Positions 54,859 through 64,000 of a stretch of 64,000 nt of DNA are shown here, piece after piece. Each line of letters opens with the position of its first letter. The first letter of the stretch is position 1. Position numbers and translations under genes: made by a program. Source of the DNA: JAYWGN01 sp043778255 (GTDB lineage Bacteria; Bacteroidota; Bacteroidia; Chitinophagales; Chitinophagaceae); the NCBI GenBank assembly GCA_043778255.1, contig JAYWGN010000057.1:1-64000 (forward strand), read 5' to 3'. The notes under the pieces were generated by a model. It was not told the DNA's origin. It did no database searches and saw only the letters and a program-made list of their open reading frames with translations.

Positions 54859-55572
54859 TTATTTTAAGCTCCACATACAATCCATTTCTTTGTAGTTTGC
54901 TGGTATAGTAGCAAATACACCTTTGGTGAGTAAACCAATACCTTGTGCAGTAAGTGTGTAGTTATTATTTAGCAAAGCTTCAAAACCGCCAATACTATTG
55001 TCAGGTAAGTTTTTATAAATGTTTTTAAATTCATTTTTTACAGTTTCGCTTACTATTGTACCAATCAATTTATGGTCAATATAATATTGCATAGTTTTAA
55101 GTACAGTTAAGTCCATACCTTGAATATCGCTTATATAATCGGTAATGTAGGTAATGTTATTGGCTTTAAAATAGTTGCAAATATTAATAGCAGGAACAGT
55201 TACGCTTTGCACCATAGTAAAGTTATCTTTAAATGCTTCATCAAAGTTGCCTAATGATGATGATTTGCCATCGTTACTTGCTATATTAAGTACTACTGTA
55301 CCATCAGTATGGGTTGCTGCAGCATGGAGTAGTTGTATGTGTTTTTCATTTTTATATTTTTCTTTTAAGTAGGCATAATGATTAGGATCGGCCTCTATGG
55401 CAATACATTTTTTGTACTGCCAATGTAACCTATCTAAACTGCTTCCTCTATTTACACCTAAGTAAACTAACAGTACTTTTTTGGGTTTTATTAGGTATTG
55501 TAGTGCTAGTATTTTAAACCAAAGGTTCCAAACAGTTGCTGCTATTATTTTGTATATTATATTTTTTTTCAA
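54859..55572 (-). CDS. FkbM family SAM-dependent methyltransferase
   Basis: Protein of 237 aa. The Rossmann SAM-binding start VLLVYLGVNRGSSLDRL, the acidic ribose-binding strand CIAIEADPNHYAYLKEKY, and the FkbM block TVPAINICNYFKANNITYITDYISDIQGMDLTVLKTM are visible. FkbM proteins usually O-methylate sugars or secondary metabolites. The gene lies 12 nt downstream of the GT10 gene, so the probable target is the glycan made by this cluster. The first glycine motif is degenerate (YLGVNRG instead of GxGxG). Confidence 0.8.
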   Translation of the reverse strand: MKKNIIYKIIAATVWNLWFKILALQYLIKPKKVLLVYLGVNRGSSLDRLHWQYKKCIAIEADPNHYAYLKEKYKNEKHIQLLHAAATHTDGTVVLNIASNDGKSSSLGNFDEAFKDNFTMVQSVTVPAINICNYFKANNITYITDYISDIQGMDLTVLKTMQYYIDHKLIGTIVSETVKNEFKNIYKNLPDNSIGGFEALLNNNYTLTAQGIGLLTKGVFATIPANYKEMDCMWSLK

Positions 55573-55584
55573 ACGTTGTGTAGT

Positions 55585-56544
55585 TTATTTTTTTAAAATT
55601 GATTTTAATTTTAATTGTACTTCTTTAGCTATTGACATTTTGTAAGGTTTGAAGGACACATTATTTGGGGTAGCAGTTTGGTTGGCATTTTGCATATAAT
55701 TATACATACAAGCTAGTGGGTGATATTTGTTAAGTACCAACTCTCTTGCAATTTTCAAATAAGGCAATCGGCTTTGCCAATCATCGTTTGCTAGTATTTT
55801 TTTTATGTTAGCAATAGCTATTTGAGGTTCATTTATATTAATCCATATATAAGATTGCTCAGGAAAATACTCAGCAATATTAGTACAACCGAAATAAATG
55901 GGTACGGTATAACTTAAAAAACAATCCATTATTTTTTCGGTAAAGTAGTGTGGTTGTTCATTGTTTTCAATAGCAATACTGTATTGGTAAGGAAACAATG
56001 CATCGTTTTTGCTAGGTACTTTTAAGTGGTTACCAAATCCAAAATAAGCAATACTATTAATTTCTTTTTCGAGGGTTTGTACAAATTGTAACCTCTTTTT
56101 ATGTCCATCAAATATTGCTTTACCCGAAGCTATGCATGACATTTTTTGTGTTTTAATGGGGGTATCCATTTTGCTTAATGTAGTATAATCACCATCAATA
56201 AACCAACTTAAAAAGCCATGAGATTGTTCAGTGTTATTATAAGCTACAATAGGCGAATATACTTTATTATACTGTTTCAAATTTTGATACATATAATGGT
56301 GGTGAATTTTTTCACCAGGTTCTTGCATTATGCAAACATTGTTATAGGGGTTTGTATGAACAGTATATTTTTTTACAGGGTGATTTATAACCAATACACC
56401 ATCAAATGTTTGATTATTGTGTAATGTAAATGCACAGTCTTTGTAATAAAAGTATGTATCATCGTGGCTTGTACTAAGCCTTTCCATACTTTTGTGAATT
56501 AATTGTATATCTGGGTGATTGGGTATTATTAGTATTTTTTTCAT
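55585..56544 (-). CDS. Glycosyltransferase family 10 (fucosyltransferase-like)
   Basis: Protein of 319 aa. The GT10 C-terminal signature is clear: YQYSIAIENNEQPHYFTEKIMDCFLSYTVPIYFG, then FPEQSYIWIN. Family members transfer fucose from GDP-fucose in alpha-1,3/1,4 linkage, but many bacterial members use other donors. It sits 3 nt after a GT2 gene and before the FkbM gene, forming a three-gene unit for a surface glycan or glycoprotein. Confidence 0.85.
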   Translation of the reverse strand: MKKILIIPNHPDIQLIHKSMERLSTSHDDTYFYYKDCAFTLHNNQTFDGVLVINHPVKKYTVHTNPYNNVCIMQEPGEKIHHHYMYQNLKQYNKVYSPIVAYNNTEQSHGFLSWFIDGDYTTLSKMDTPIKTQKMSCIASGKAIFDGHKKRLQFVQTLEKEINSIAYFGFGNHLKVPSKNDALFPYQYSIAIENNEQPHYFTEKIMDCFLSYTVPIYFGCTNIAEYFPEQSYIWININEPQIAIANIKKILANDDWQSRLPYLKIARELVLNKYHPLACMYNYMQNANQTATPNNVSFKPYKMSIAKEVQLKLKSILKK

Positions 56545-56547
56545 CCC

Positions 56548-57342
56548 TTACAATTTGTTAGTATATGCCCAATACATATTTTTTAGCAACTGTTTTTTTG
56601 CAGTTTTTTTATGAGTTAAATCCAATATTTTTTTTGCAACTATACTTGCCTTAAGTTGTGTGTAATATAAATCTTTATGTTTGGTCATTATATAATTTAT
56701 AATTTTTTCACGGTTGGGTTCGCTTTGTGTTACACTCATTTGGTTGGCAGTAGTACGGTATAGTAGTAAGTACTGGGGTATTACTGCAACCTCCCATCCA
56801 CAGGCAGTTACACGTATCCAGTACTCCCAATCTTCGTAGCCAAGTTTCATTTGTTCATCATACCCATCAGCATTTACCCAACATTGCTTACGGTACATTG
56901 CACTAGCTGTACACTCCAACCTATACAAAAAATTTTGGATGCTACCACCTAATGGTTGCCACTTAAAGTTACGATTGCCAAAGCTTTTGAGGTAACAAGT
57001 TACCACGCCTATGTGCTTATTTTTATTTAAAATAGTAACACCTTTTTGTAAAAAAGTTTTTTCAAATTTATCATCTGCATCTAAGGTTACAATTATACTA
57101 CCTTTTGCAGAAGCAATGCCAAAGTTACGAGCTGCTGCTAAGTGTCCGTTTTGCTTATGTAATACTGTAATTTTTGGGTTATTAATATTGGCCAATATTT
57201 GTAAGCAATCACTGTTGGTAGTACCATCGTTAACTATTATAATTTCCCAATCAGTAAATGTTTGATTGGTTATAGATGCTATAGAATCTTTTAAATAATG
57301 AGCATCATTATACGTTGGTATTATTACACTTACGAGTGGCAT
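56548..57342 (-). CDS. Glycosyltransferase family 2
   Basis: GT-A fold transferase of 264 aa. SVIIPTYNDAHYLKDSIASI, the nucleotide-site WEIIIVNDGTTN and the metal-binding VTLDADDKF are present. Donor and acceptor are unknown. First gene of the unit with GT10 and FkbM; a TATTTTTG box on the minus strand (57347-57354) ends 4 nt before the ATG, predicting a leaderless mRNA. Confidence 0.9.
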   Translation of the reverse strand: MPLVSVIIPTYNDAHYLKDSIASITNQTFTDWEIIIVNDGTTNSDCLQILANINNPKITVLHKQNGHLAAARNFGIASAKGSIIVTLDADDKFEKTFLQKGVTILNKNKHIGVVTCYLKSFGNRNFKWQPLGGSIQNFLYRLECTASAMYRKQCWVNADGYDEQMKLGYEDWEYWIRVTACGWEVAVIPQYLLLYRTTANQMSVTQSEPNREKIINYIMTKHKDLYYTQLKASIVAKKILDLTHKKTAKKQLLKNMYWAYTNKL

Positions 57343-57407
57343 AGTGCAAAAATAATTAAAATATTACTATACCATTTAAAAATAAAAAAGAAGAATAAGT
57401 TCCAATA

Positions 57408-58316
57408 TTAGTACCCTAAAAAACCTTTAAGAGCATCGTACCTAAATTGTATTAATGCTAAGCATTTGCTAGGCTGCCCTTTTGCTATATAATATAAACC
57501 TATTGCTATTGAAGCAAAATATTTAAAAATATATTCAATTAATTTTTTTGTAAAACCTAAGCTACCACTAGTTCTTATACGTTCACGTTCACCACGGCCT
57601 ACACCACTTGCTACACGGTACATATAAGCTCTAGTTAGTTTGCTAACTTCTACTACATGCTCCACTATAATGGTGGGTACATAATATATAGCATATCCAT
57701 TTGCTTTAAGCCTCATAAAAAAATCTTTGCCCTCACCACCTATACGTAATGTACCCTGTACACCGGGTAGGTTTTTGTTAAAGCCATTTATTTGGTTAAA
57801 TGCATTTGCAGTAACTATCATATTACTTTCTAACGGGTATCTGTTTGCAGCAAATTCTATTACTTGGTTACTGTAATTAAAATTACCTACTAACGATGAG
57901 GTGTAGTGGCTCATCCAATTTGGTTCACTACCACCCATATATAATGGTATTATGCGACCACCAAAGCCTTGTATAGTTGGGTTTGCTATATTAAACTTAA
58001 TTATTTCTTCTAAAAAATTGGGATAAGCCACAGCATCATCATCCATAAATACTAGCAACTTACCTTTTGCAATTGCTGCCCCTGTATTACGTGCATAAGA
58101 TGCACCTTGTTGGGTTTCGTTAAGGTATGTTATTTGGTGGCTTTTATTATTTTGTATAAATGTATTTACCCATTTGGGTGTATTATCTGTACTATTATTA
58201 TCAGCTACTATTACCTCAAAGTTAGTGGCAGCATAGGTTTGCTCCACCATACTTTGCAAAGCATTAAGTATATATTGCTCTCTATTATAACTGCAAATAA
58301 TTACCGATATTTCCAT
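57408..58316 (-). CDS. Glycosyltransferase family 2
   Basis: GT-A transferase of 302 aa. SVIICSYNREQYILNALQSM, FEVIVADNNSTDNT and the metal site LLVFMDDDAVAY are present, with a C-terminal hydrophobic helix (~265-285, IFKYFASIAIGLYYIA) that may anchor it to the membrane. It lies 65 nt upstream of the next GT2 gene on the same strand and probably belongs to the same glycan pathway. Confidence 0.9.
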   Translation of the reverse strand: MEISVIICSYNREQYILNALQSMVEQTYAATNFEVIVADNNSTDNTPKWVNTFIQNNKSHQITYLNETQQGASYARNTGAAIAKGKLLVFMDDDAVAYPNFLEEIIKFNIANPTIQGFGGRIIPLYMGGSEPNWMSHYTSSLVGNFNYSNQVIEFAANRYPLESNMIVTANAFNQINGFNKNLPGVQGTLRIGGEGKDFFMRLKANGYAIYYVPTIIVEHVVEVSKLTRAYMYRVASGVGRGERERIRTSGSLGFTKKLIEYIFKYFASIAIGLYYIAKGQPSKCLALIQFRYDALKGFLGY

Positions 58317-58455
58317 TGGTTGGTTTGAAAGATGTTAAACGAAAGTAATATTTTTTACACAATATTTTTTCTTACATTTTTTACCTACAATAAAAAATCA
58401 AGCATAAACATTTTGGCGAAAGCCAATGTACAATAAATATTTAATGCCAGTACCT

Positions 58456-61323
58456 TTAGTTTTTTATAATTTTTATAATTTGTTTTGCTCCTGTTTTAAG
58501 CAAAGTAATGGTAGCAAAGTACATACCATTGCTATATGTACTCATATTTAATTGGTATTGTTGGCTTTGGTTATAGTTTTTTATTTCAATTATTTTGCCT
58601 TGAGCATCAGTAATATTTACCACTATATTTCCATTGTTTCCAATCGCTTTAAAATACATCAAATCCTTTGTAGGGTTGGGTCTTATATCTACTATTTCAA
58701 AGGTAGTATTGTTTCGTTTTAGGGTTACATTGGGCGAATACTGTATGCTATTATTACTATATATTGCTTTTATTCTGTACCATTGTTTTGTGGCATTTGG
58801 TTGGTTGTCAATGGCTGTATAGTTAGTTGTGTTAGTTGTATTTACAATTTCAAATGTAGTAAAGTTAGCACCATCATTACTTTTTTGTACTTCGTATTTT
58901 GCAATGCCTGTTTGGGTTGGCATACTCCAATATATAGTATTGGTTGCACCTGTATTGGTAGCATTTATGGCAATGCTATTAGTAACGGCAAGTAATGATT
59001 GTGAGCCTGTATGCAAATAAAAGCCCGAAAAACCTAGAACTGGCACACTAACTTCCCACCAATTATTGGTGGCATCCCAAGTAAGTATGGGTACAGAAAA
59101 TGCAATATTGCGAGGTAAATAATTAATGGGTAATGTACCCACACCGTGAAACTGTGTGATACGTGCATTACCATTATCGATAGTTAGTGTAGGTAATAAA
59201 GGGTATAAATTACCATTAGCAATTACATAATTATTATAGGCATCAAATTCGCTTTGTAAAAAATATAACTTTACCACTGCTGTAGCATTTGCAGCATTTG
59301 TAGTTGGCTCAATATCATAATGCCTTTGTACATAAGGGTGGTTATCGGTAGGGTCGTCAATTAATACACCACTTTCAATTACTACACAGGTTTTAATATT
59401 ACCTGTAACAGGTGTAGCCCCAGTGGGTATTACTGTTGCAATTAAGTTACAGTTATTATCGAAGTATTGTGTGCCTGATGTGTTTACAGCAGCCGTTTTA
59501 CAAACTTGAGTACCAGCATTAACAGCTGCCAATCCGTCCGTTGAGGTGCTATTGGTTATTATTAAATTTACAGGTGTTCTGCTTGGCGATACACAACCAT
59601 TATTAGCCTCAGCATAAAAAGTGAAAGTACCTGAATTGCTACTATTTGCTAAGCCTGAGCCTGCCACCCCTACGGGGTTAAATGGGCTACCGCTACCAAA
59701 GCTACTGCCACCAGTTGCAGCAGTAAACCAATTAATTGTAGGTGTAGCACTTGCCTGACCTACCAAAGTACCTGGGCCATTGTAAGTCCACTCAAAATAA
59801 CCAGTTTCACCAATATCAAAACTACTAGTTACCAATACATAATCAATACCTGCTGTAAGGCTAAAGATTATTCTAGCATCATCTCCTGAATTTGTTCCAG
59901 TACTACAATTTGGATTACCATTAGTATCGTCGTTTGCTATTAAAAAATTAGTAGCAGGACTTGCAGGGTTAAATGTTGAAGTATGTAAAGTGCCAAACCC
60001 ATCAAATGTAGGGGCACATTGGTTAAAAGTGTAACTCCCCGTTGTAGTAACTTTAAATGTAATAGTATTATAAAACACTGTTGTGCCTACACCAGAAGCA
60101 ACATAACTTGTTCCAACTACACTACGATTATATGTAGCAGGCCCGGCTAATGTTCCGGTTAAGTTGGGTACGGTATTTACACCTGTAGCAACTGCTGCTA
60201 TACCTGTACCAGATTGTATAGTTTCATTTTTGCAAATAGTATAGTTAGTGCCAGTTGGTGTATTGGCACCTGCACTTATATTTACCACCACATTAGCTGA
60301 TGGTGTAGTACAAGCTCCACTTGTAATATGTACGGTATAAGTTCCATTTTGCGAAGCAGTATAAGTAGCACTATTAGTGCCAACGTTAACGCCATTATAC
60401 TTCCATTGGTAAGTTGGTGTAGTAGCAGTGGTACTTACTGTAAGCATTTGTGAGGCAGGGTTACACAAAAATACTGGACCACTTGGACTAACTGTAATAG
60501 TTGGTGGCGGTGTAATAATTACTTGGTAACTTGTAGTGGTAAGTATCGTGGCTGTGGCACTACAACTAACTTTACACTTATAATACCTACTTGTACTAAG
60601 CCCAGTTACAGCAAGTGTTGCAGCAGTTGCTCCTGCACTATCTGTAAAGGTTGCATTATCGGGGCTTGTTTGCCATTGGTAGCTAATACCTGTACCAATA
60701 CCGGCACCTGTAAGGCTAAGTGTAGTACTTGCTGGTGCACAAAGCGAACCTGTATTAGTAGCTGTAATAGTACCAGCCGATGCGGTGCAAGGCAATGTAA
60801 CTTCGGTTATTGTTATATCATCATAATTTAAATAGTAATCTCCTGCCGTCCAAGTAGCATTAAACCTAATAAATAAACTACCACTTGTTGGGGTAAATGT
60901 TACTGATTTGGTAACACAGCTACCTGAAACAGTATGATTGCTTTGATCTACCGTTTGTATGGTTGTCCATGGGCCAGTGCTTGTATTACTCCATTGTACC
61001 AAAAACGAACCCCATGGGTTTGTAGTACCAGTAGTATTTGCACTCCAATTTGCTACTTTATATTTATAAGTAAATGTAGTACTATTGCCTAAGCTAGTAC
61101 CAACAGTTGGCGAAGCTAATATATCACTTGTTTGAAAACTGTATAAATTAGCCCTTACACCACTGCCAGTACCGATACAAGTAGTAGTATTGGTATATAA
61201 ATTAAAGTAACCATTTAAAGTAGTGTAACCCCCATTATTTACATCAAAGTTTTGAGTGTAATTAACTTGAGCATTTGCATAGTGTATGCACAGCAAAAAA
61301 AAGAGCATAAAAATTAGCTTCAT
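58456..61323 (-). CDS. Large secreted protein with T9SS type A sorting domain
   Basis: Secreted protein of 955 aa. A signal peptide (1-19, ending ANAQ), a jelly-roll/MAM-like N-terminal part (~20-180, FTYKYKVANWSANTTGTTNPWG), Ig-like modules (~195-350, with YQWQTSPDNATFTD and YQWKYNGVNVGTNSATY), a further beta-rich middle, a fibronectin-III-like segment (~800-865, IAKYEVQKSNDGANFT) and a type A sorting domain (VDIRPNPTKDLMYFKAIG to the C-terminus). Probably a surface or matrix protein exported by T9SS. ATG 61323 is chosen because it begins the signal peptide. Confidence 0.88.
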   Translation of the reverse strand: MKLIFMLFFLLCIHYANAQVNYTQNFDVNNGGYTTLNGYFNLYTNTTTCIGTGSGVRANLYSFQTSDILASPTVGTSLGNSTTFTYKYKVANWSANTTGTTNPWGSFLVQWSNTSTGPWTTIQTVDQSNHTVSGSCVTKSVTFTPTSGSLFIRFNATWTAGDYYLNYDDITITEVTLPCTASAGTITATNTGSLCAPASTTLSLTGAGIGTGISYQWQTSPDNATFTDSAGATAATLAVTGLSTSRYYKCKVSCSATATILTTTSYQVIITPPPTITVSPSGPVFLCNPASQMLTVSTTATTPTYQWKYNGVNVGTNSATYTASQNGTYTVHITSGACTTPSANVVVNISAGANTPTGTNYTICKNETIQSGTGIAAVATGVNTVPNLTGTLAGPATYNRSVVGTSYVASGVGTTVFYNTITFKVTTTGSYTFNQCAPTFDGFGTLHTSTFNPASPATNFLIANDDTNGNPNCSTGTNSGDDARIIFSLTAGIDYVLVTSSFDIGETGYFEWTYNGPGTLVGQASATPTINWFTAATGGSSFGSGSPFNPVGVAGSGLANSSNSGTFTFYAEANNGCVSPSRTPVNLIITNSTSTDGLAAVNAGTQVCKTAAVNTSGTQYFDNNCNLIATVIPTGATPVTGNIKTCVVIESGVLIDDPTDNHPYVQRHYDIEPTTNAANATAVVKLYFLQSEFDAYNNYVIANGNLYPLLPTLTIDNGNARITQFHGVGTLPINYLPRNIAFSVPILTWDATNNWWEVSVPVLGFSGFYLHTGSQSLLAVTNSIAINATNTGATNTIYWSMPTQTGIAKYEVQKSNDGANFTTFEIVNTTNTTNYTAIDNQPNATKQWYRIKAIYSNNSIQYSPNVTLKRNNTTFEIVDIRPNPTKDLMYFKAIGNNGNIVVNITDAQGKIIEIKNYNQSQQYQLNMSTYSNGMYFATITLLKTGAKQIIKIIKN

Positions 61324-61447
61324 ATACAAAAAGTTAACAATAAATTAATACTAAAATAATACGAAATACAGAGTTGACCGTAAATTTACTATTATTTGAC
61401 TAATTAAATGTTAAAATAGTTGCATATCTCTTTTTATTACAAATTTA

Positions 61448-62578
61448 TTACAAATTTCCTCTTGCCTCCTGCTCCCTTTCTAAAGCCTCAAATAGTGCTT
61501 TAAAGTTGCCTTTTCCAAAACTTTTTGCTCCTTTACGTTGTATAATTTCAAAAAATAAAGTAGGCCTATCTTGTAATGGTTTTGTAAATATTTGGAGTAA
61601 ATATCCCTCCTCATCTTTATCAATTAATATACCTAAGTTGCGCAGTGGTGCAAGGTCTTCATCAATTTTGCCTACACGGTCAAGCACAGTATCATAATAA
61701 CTTTGGGGTACTTTCAAAAACTGTACACCTCGGCTTTGCAAATCGGTAACTGTAGCCACTATATCGGCTGTAGCTATGGCAACATGTTGTACACCTTCAC
61801 CATTATAATATTCGAGGTATTCCTCTACTTGGCTTTTCTTTTTACCTTCGGCAGGTTCGTTAATAGGGAACTTTACAAAGCCATTACCATTACTCATTAC
61901 CTTACTCATAAGTGCCGAATATTCGGTAGATATATCTTTATCATCAAAACTTAAAATGTTGGTAAAGCCCATTACAGTTTCGTAAAAACTTACCCATTTG
62001 TTCATTTGGTTCCAACCTACATTACCCACACAATGATCTACATATAATAGGCCTGTACTTGGGCTTTCAAACTGATTAGCCATAGCTACATAGCCTGGCA
62101 TAAATGTACCGGTATAATTTTTTCTTTCTACAAATAAATGCACCGTATCGCCATAAGTATGTATGCCGCTTATAACTACTTGCCCAGTAGCATCCGTAGT
62201 GGTAGTAGGTTGTAAGTAGCTTGTAGCACCACGTTTGGTAGTTTCGTGCCAAGCACTTGTAGCATCATCTACTTTTAGTGCTAACACCTTTACACCATCA
62301 CCATGCTTGGCAATATGTTCGGCTATTGTACCTTCATTTTTAAGTGGTGTGGTTAATACAAAGGTTAATTTATGTTGCTGTATTACATAGCTTACTTTAT
62401 CTTTTACACCAGATTCGGGACCAGCATAAGCAAGGCTCTGAAAGCCAAATGCAGTACGGTAAAAGTGTGCAGCTTGCTTAGCATTGCCAACATAAAACTC
62501 CACATAATCAGTACCGTGTAAGGGCAAAAAATCGGTTGTTGTATTTGAAACATCACTTTGCAATAATTCGGGTAGCAT
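61448..62578 (-). CDS. hppD: 4-hydroxyphenylpyruvate dioxygenase
   Basis: Fe(II) enzyme of 376 aa converting 4-hydroxyphenylpyruvate to homogentisate in tyrosine catabolism. Two vicinal-oxygen-chelate halves; metal ligands His182 (LLYVDHCVGNV), His265 (GVQHVAIAT) and Glu344 (LFFEIIQRKG) are present, as is the C-terminal GKGNFKALFEALEREQ. No homogentisate dioxygenase is adjacent. Full length. Confidence 0.95.
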   Translation of the reverse strand: MLPELLQSDVSNTTTDFLPLHGTDYVEFYVGNAKQAAHFYRTAFGFQSLAYAGPESGVKDKVSYVIQQHKLTFVLTTPLKNEGTIAEHIAKHGDGVKVLALKVDDATSAWHETTKRGATSYLQPTTTTDATGQVVISGIHTYGDTVHLFVERKNYTGTFMPGYVAMANQFESPSTGLLYVDHCVGNVGWNQMNKWVSFYETVMGFTNILSFDDKDISTEYSALMSKVMSNGNGFVKFPINEPAEGKKKSQVEEYLEYYNGEGVQHVAIATADIVATVTDLQSRGVQFLKVPQSYYDTVLDRVGKIDEDLAPLRNLGILIDKDEEGYLLQIFTKPLQDRPTLFFEIIQRKGAKSFGKGNFKALFEALEREQEARGNL

Positions 62579-62749
62579 ATTATCTTAATTTTATAAAGCG
62601 TAAAGGTATAATATTGCTCATATACTATTTTTAATATTATTTATAATTAAATGCTTTTGAAAGTAGTAATAATAAAGTTAAATGGCTATTTTTATTTATA
62701 ATAAAATAAAAAGGAAAATTAATTACATAAAAAATAAGTAGATACAATA

Positions 62750-63880
62750 ATGGTAAAATTAGGCATATTAGGTGGTGGGCAATTAGGGCGAATGTTGTTA
62801 CAAGCTGCTGCAAACTACCCAGTAGAAACATATATATTAGAAAACGATGTAACTGCACCAGCAGCAAAATTATGTACACAATTTGTATTGGGCGATGTTA
62901 CCAACTACAACGACGTATATAACTTTGGTATGTTGGTTGACGCCATAACCATTGAAATAGAAAATGTAAATATAGAAGCCTTAGAAAAATTAGAGACTGA
63001 AGGGAAAACAATAGTACCCAATACCACTACATTACGTACTATTAAAAACAAAATATTACAAAAGCAATACTATACCCACCACCAAATACCAACTGCTGCT
63101 TATGTAATTACTACCAGTAAAAATGATATAACAACACATAACACTATGTTGCCAGCTGTACATAAAATAGCCGAAGGTGGGTATGACGGTAAAGGGGTTA
63201 TAATGATTGCTACTATTGACGATTTGGATAAAGCATTTGATGCACCAGCTATACTTGAAAAAAAAATTACAATAAAAAAAGAAATAGCACAAATAATAGC
63301 CGTAGGGCTTGATGGGCAAATAGCCTTGTACCCACCTGTAGAAATGGTATTTGATAAATACCTTAACTTACTTGACTATCAAATATGCCCTGCAAATATA
63401 CCCGACAAAGTGCTTTGGAAAGTAGAAGCTATTGCAATGACGGTGGCAAAAAACTTTAATAGTGCAGGATTATTTGCCGTGGAAATGTTGATAGATGAAA
63501 ACGATGATGTATTAGTAAATGAGACAGCACCAAGGGTACACAATAGCGGACACCACACTATAGAAGCCCACTACAGTAGCCAGTTTGATATGTTGCTCCG
63601 TATAATGTTGCGGTACCCACTTGGCAACCCCGATGCTATACTACCTAGTGTAATGGTAAATATAATAGGAGCCGATAATTATAACGGAACTCCCGTATAT
63701 AATGGCTTGGCAGAAGTACTTAAAATAGGTGATGCCTTTGTACATATATATGGAAAACAACTAACAAAACCGGGTAGAAAAATGGGACATATTACTATAC
63801 TGAGTAAAGAAAAACAAGAGCTATTATTTCAGGCAAATAAAATAAAAAATACACTACAAGTTGTAGCTGCAGAGGACTAA
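62750..63880 (+). CDS. purK: 5-(carboxyamino)imidazole ribonucleotide synthase
   Basis: ATP-grasp enzyme of 376 aa that carboxylates AIR with bicarbonate in purine synthesis. The start KLGILGGGQLGRMLLQAA, EIENVNIEALEKLE, AEGGYDGKGV and the ATP-grasp end LVNETAPRVHNSGHHTIEA are typical. It is followed after 74 nt by the purE start, the usual partner. Confidence 0.96.
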   Translation: MVKLGILGGGQLGRMLLQAAANYPVETYILENDVTAPAAKLCTQFVLGDVTNYNDVYNFGMLVDAITIEIENVNIEALEKLETEGKTIVPNTTTLRTIKNKILQKQYYTHHQIPTAAYVITTSKNDITTHNTMLPAVHKIAEGGYDGKGVIMIATIDDLDKAFDAPAILEKKITIKKEIAQIIAVGLDGQIALYPPVEMVFDKYLNLLDYQICPANIPDKVLWKVEAIAMTVAKNFNSAGLFAVEMLIDENDDVLVNETAPRVHNSGHHTIEAHYSSQFDMLLRIMLRYPLGNPDAILPSVMVNIIGADNYNGTPVYNGLAEVLKIGDAFVHIYGKQLTKPGRKMGHITILSKEKQELLFQANKIKNTLQVVAAED

Positions 63881-63954
63881 ATTTTTTATATTTTTTTACA
63901 AAAAAAAATAAATGAATACTTATAATAAATACTTATAAAAAGTAAAATAAATTA

Positions 63955-64000
63955 ATGAAAACTATACAACCAATAGTAGGCATAATAATGGGAAGTGATA
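63955..64000 (+). CDS. purE: 5-(carboxyamino)imidazole ribonucleotide mutase, 5' fragment
   Basis: Only the first 15 codons are in the window (MKTIQPIVGIIMGSD); the gene is cut by the window end. IIMGSD is the PurE N-terminal phosphate-binding motif, and the position just after purK supports the call. Confidence 0.85.
   Translation, partial: MKTIQPIVGIIMGSD

Noticed and set aside
1..64000. CRISPR array, riboswitch or rRNA genes
   Set aside because: No regularly spaced repeats, no recognisable aptamer upstream of biosynthetic genes and no rRNA sequence were found on reading the window.

Overview
The window is a low-GC, gene-dense chromosomal stretch of a Bacteroidota bacterium. The evidence is several type IX secretion (T9SS) cargo proteins with type A or type B C-terminal sorting domains, a PorP/SprF family protein, an outer-membrane beta-barrel TonB-type receptor, GSCFA and DUF2279 proteins, and -7 boxes of the form TAnnTTTG, in places with TTG 19 nt upstream. 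The presence of kynurenine 3-monooxygenase and 4-hydroxyphenylpyruvate dioxygenase fits a free-living aerobic member (Chitinophagia/Sphingobacteriia-like), but the exact lineage cannot be fixed from the sequence alone.

Layout. 1-5.1 kb: AraC regulator, a 44-residue membrane peptide, a secreted PDZ plus alpha/beta-hydrolase protein and a TonB-type receptor. 5.1-8.6 kb: DUF2279 protein, phosphohexomutase, truB. 8.7-9.8 kb: an AT-rich two-gene unit, an unknown 259-aa protein overlapping a MazF/PemK-type toxin. 9.9-13.9 kb: a bare T9SS sorting-domain protein, peroxiredoxin, lipoprotein, lemA/DUF3137, PorP/SprF. 14.2-24 kb: hisS, ftsE-like ATPase, glycosyltransferase, rpsO, pnp, phosphosulfolactate synthase, fumC, TPR lipoprotein. 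24-33 kb: acyltransferase, MlaF-like ATPase behind three small lipoproteins, phoH, surE, lptE, secG, a shortened mltG, yihY. 33-43.7 kb: kmo, fused SpmA/SpmB protein, large T9SS type B adhesin, tatC-tatA-gatA, DUF1801, GSCFA. 43.9-53.9 kb: mfd, a DUF4143 ATPase bracketed by 52-bp repeats, DUF952, rluD, lipB, pyrF, accA, tRNA-Asp, dapA. 54-61.3 kb: unknown acidic protein, FkbM methyltransferase and three glycosyltransferases, large T9SS type A protein. 61.4 kb to the end: hppD, purK and the first codons of purE.

Most of the window is core metabolism (translation, RNA decay, TCA cycle, purine, pyrimidine and lysine synthesis, fatty-acid initiation, lipoylation, repair) interleaved with envelope functions (Tat, Sec, LPS transport, lipid transport, peptidoglycan, T9SS). 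There is no prophage, CRISPR array, rRNA operon or recognisable transposase.

The most interesting items are the repeat-bracketed DUF4143 ATPase, whose last codons lie inside one repeat; the MazF-type toxin with an unfamiliar large partner; four genes whose -7 box ends exactly 4 nt before the start codon, which predicts leaderless mRNAs; an MltG lacking its N-terminal domain; a Met-rich lipoprotein in a paralogous trio; and a 22-bp perfect palindrome next to a glycosyltransferase promoter.
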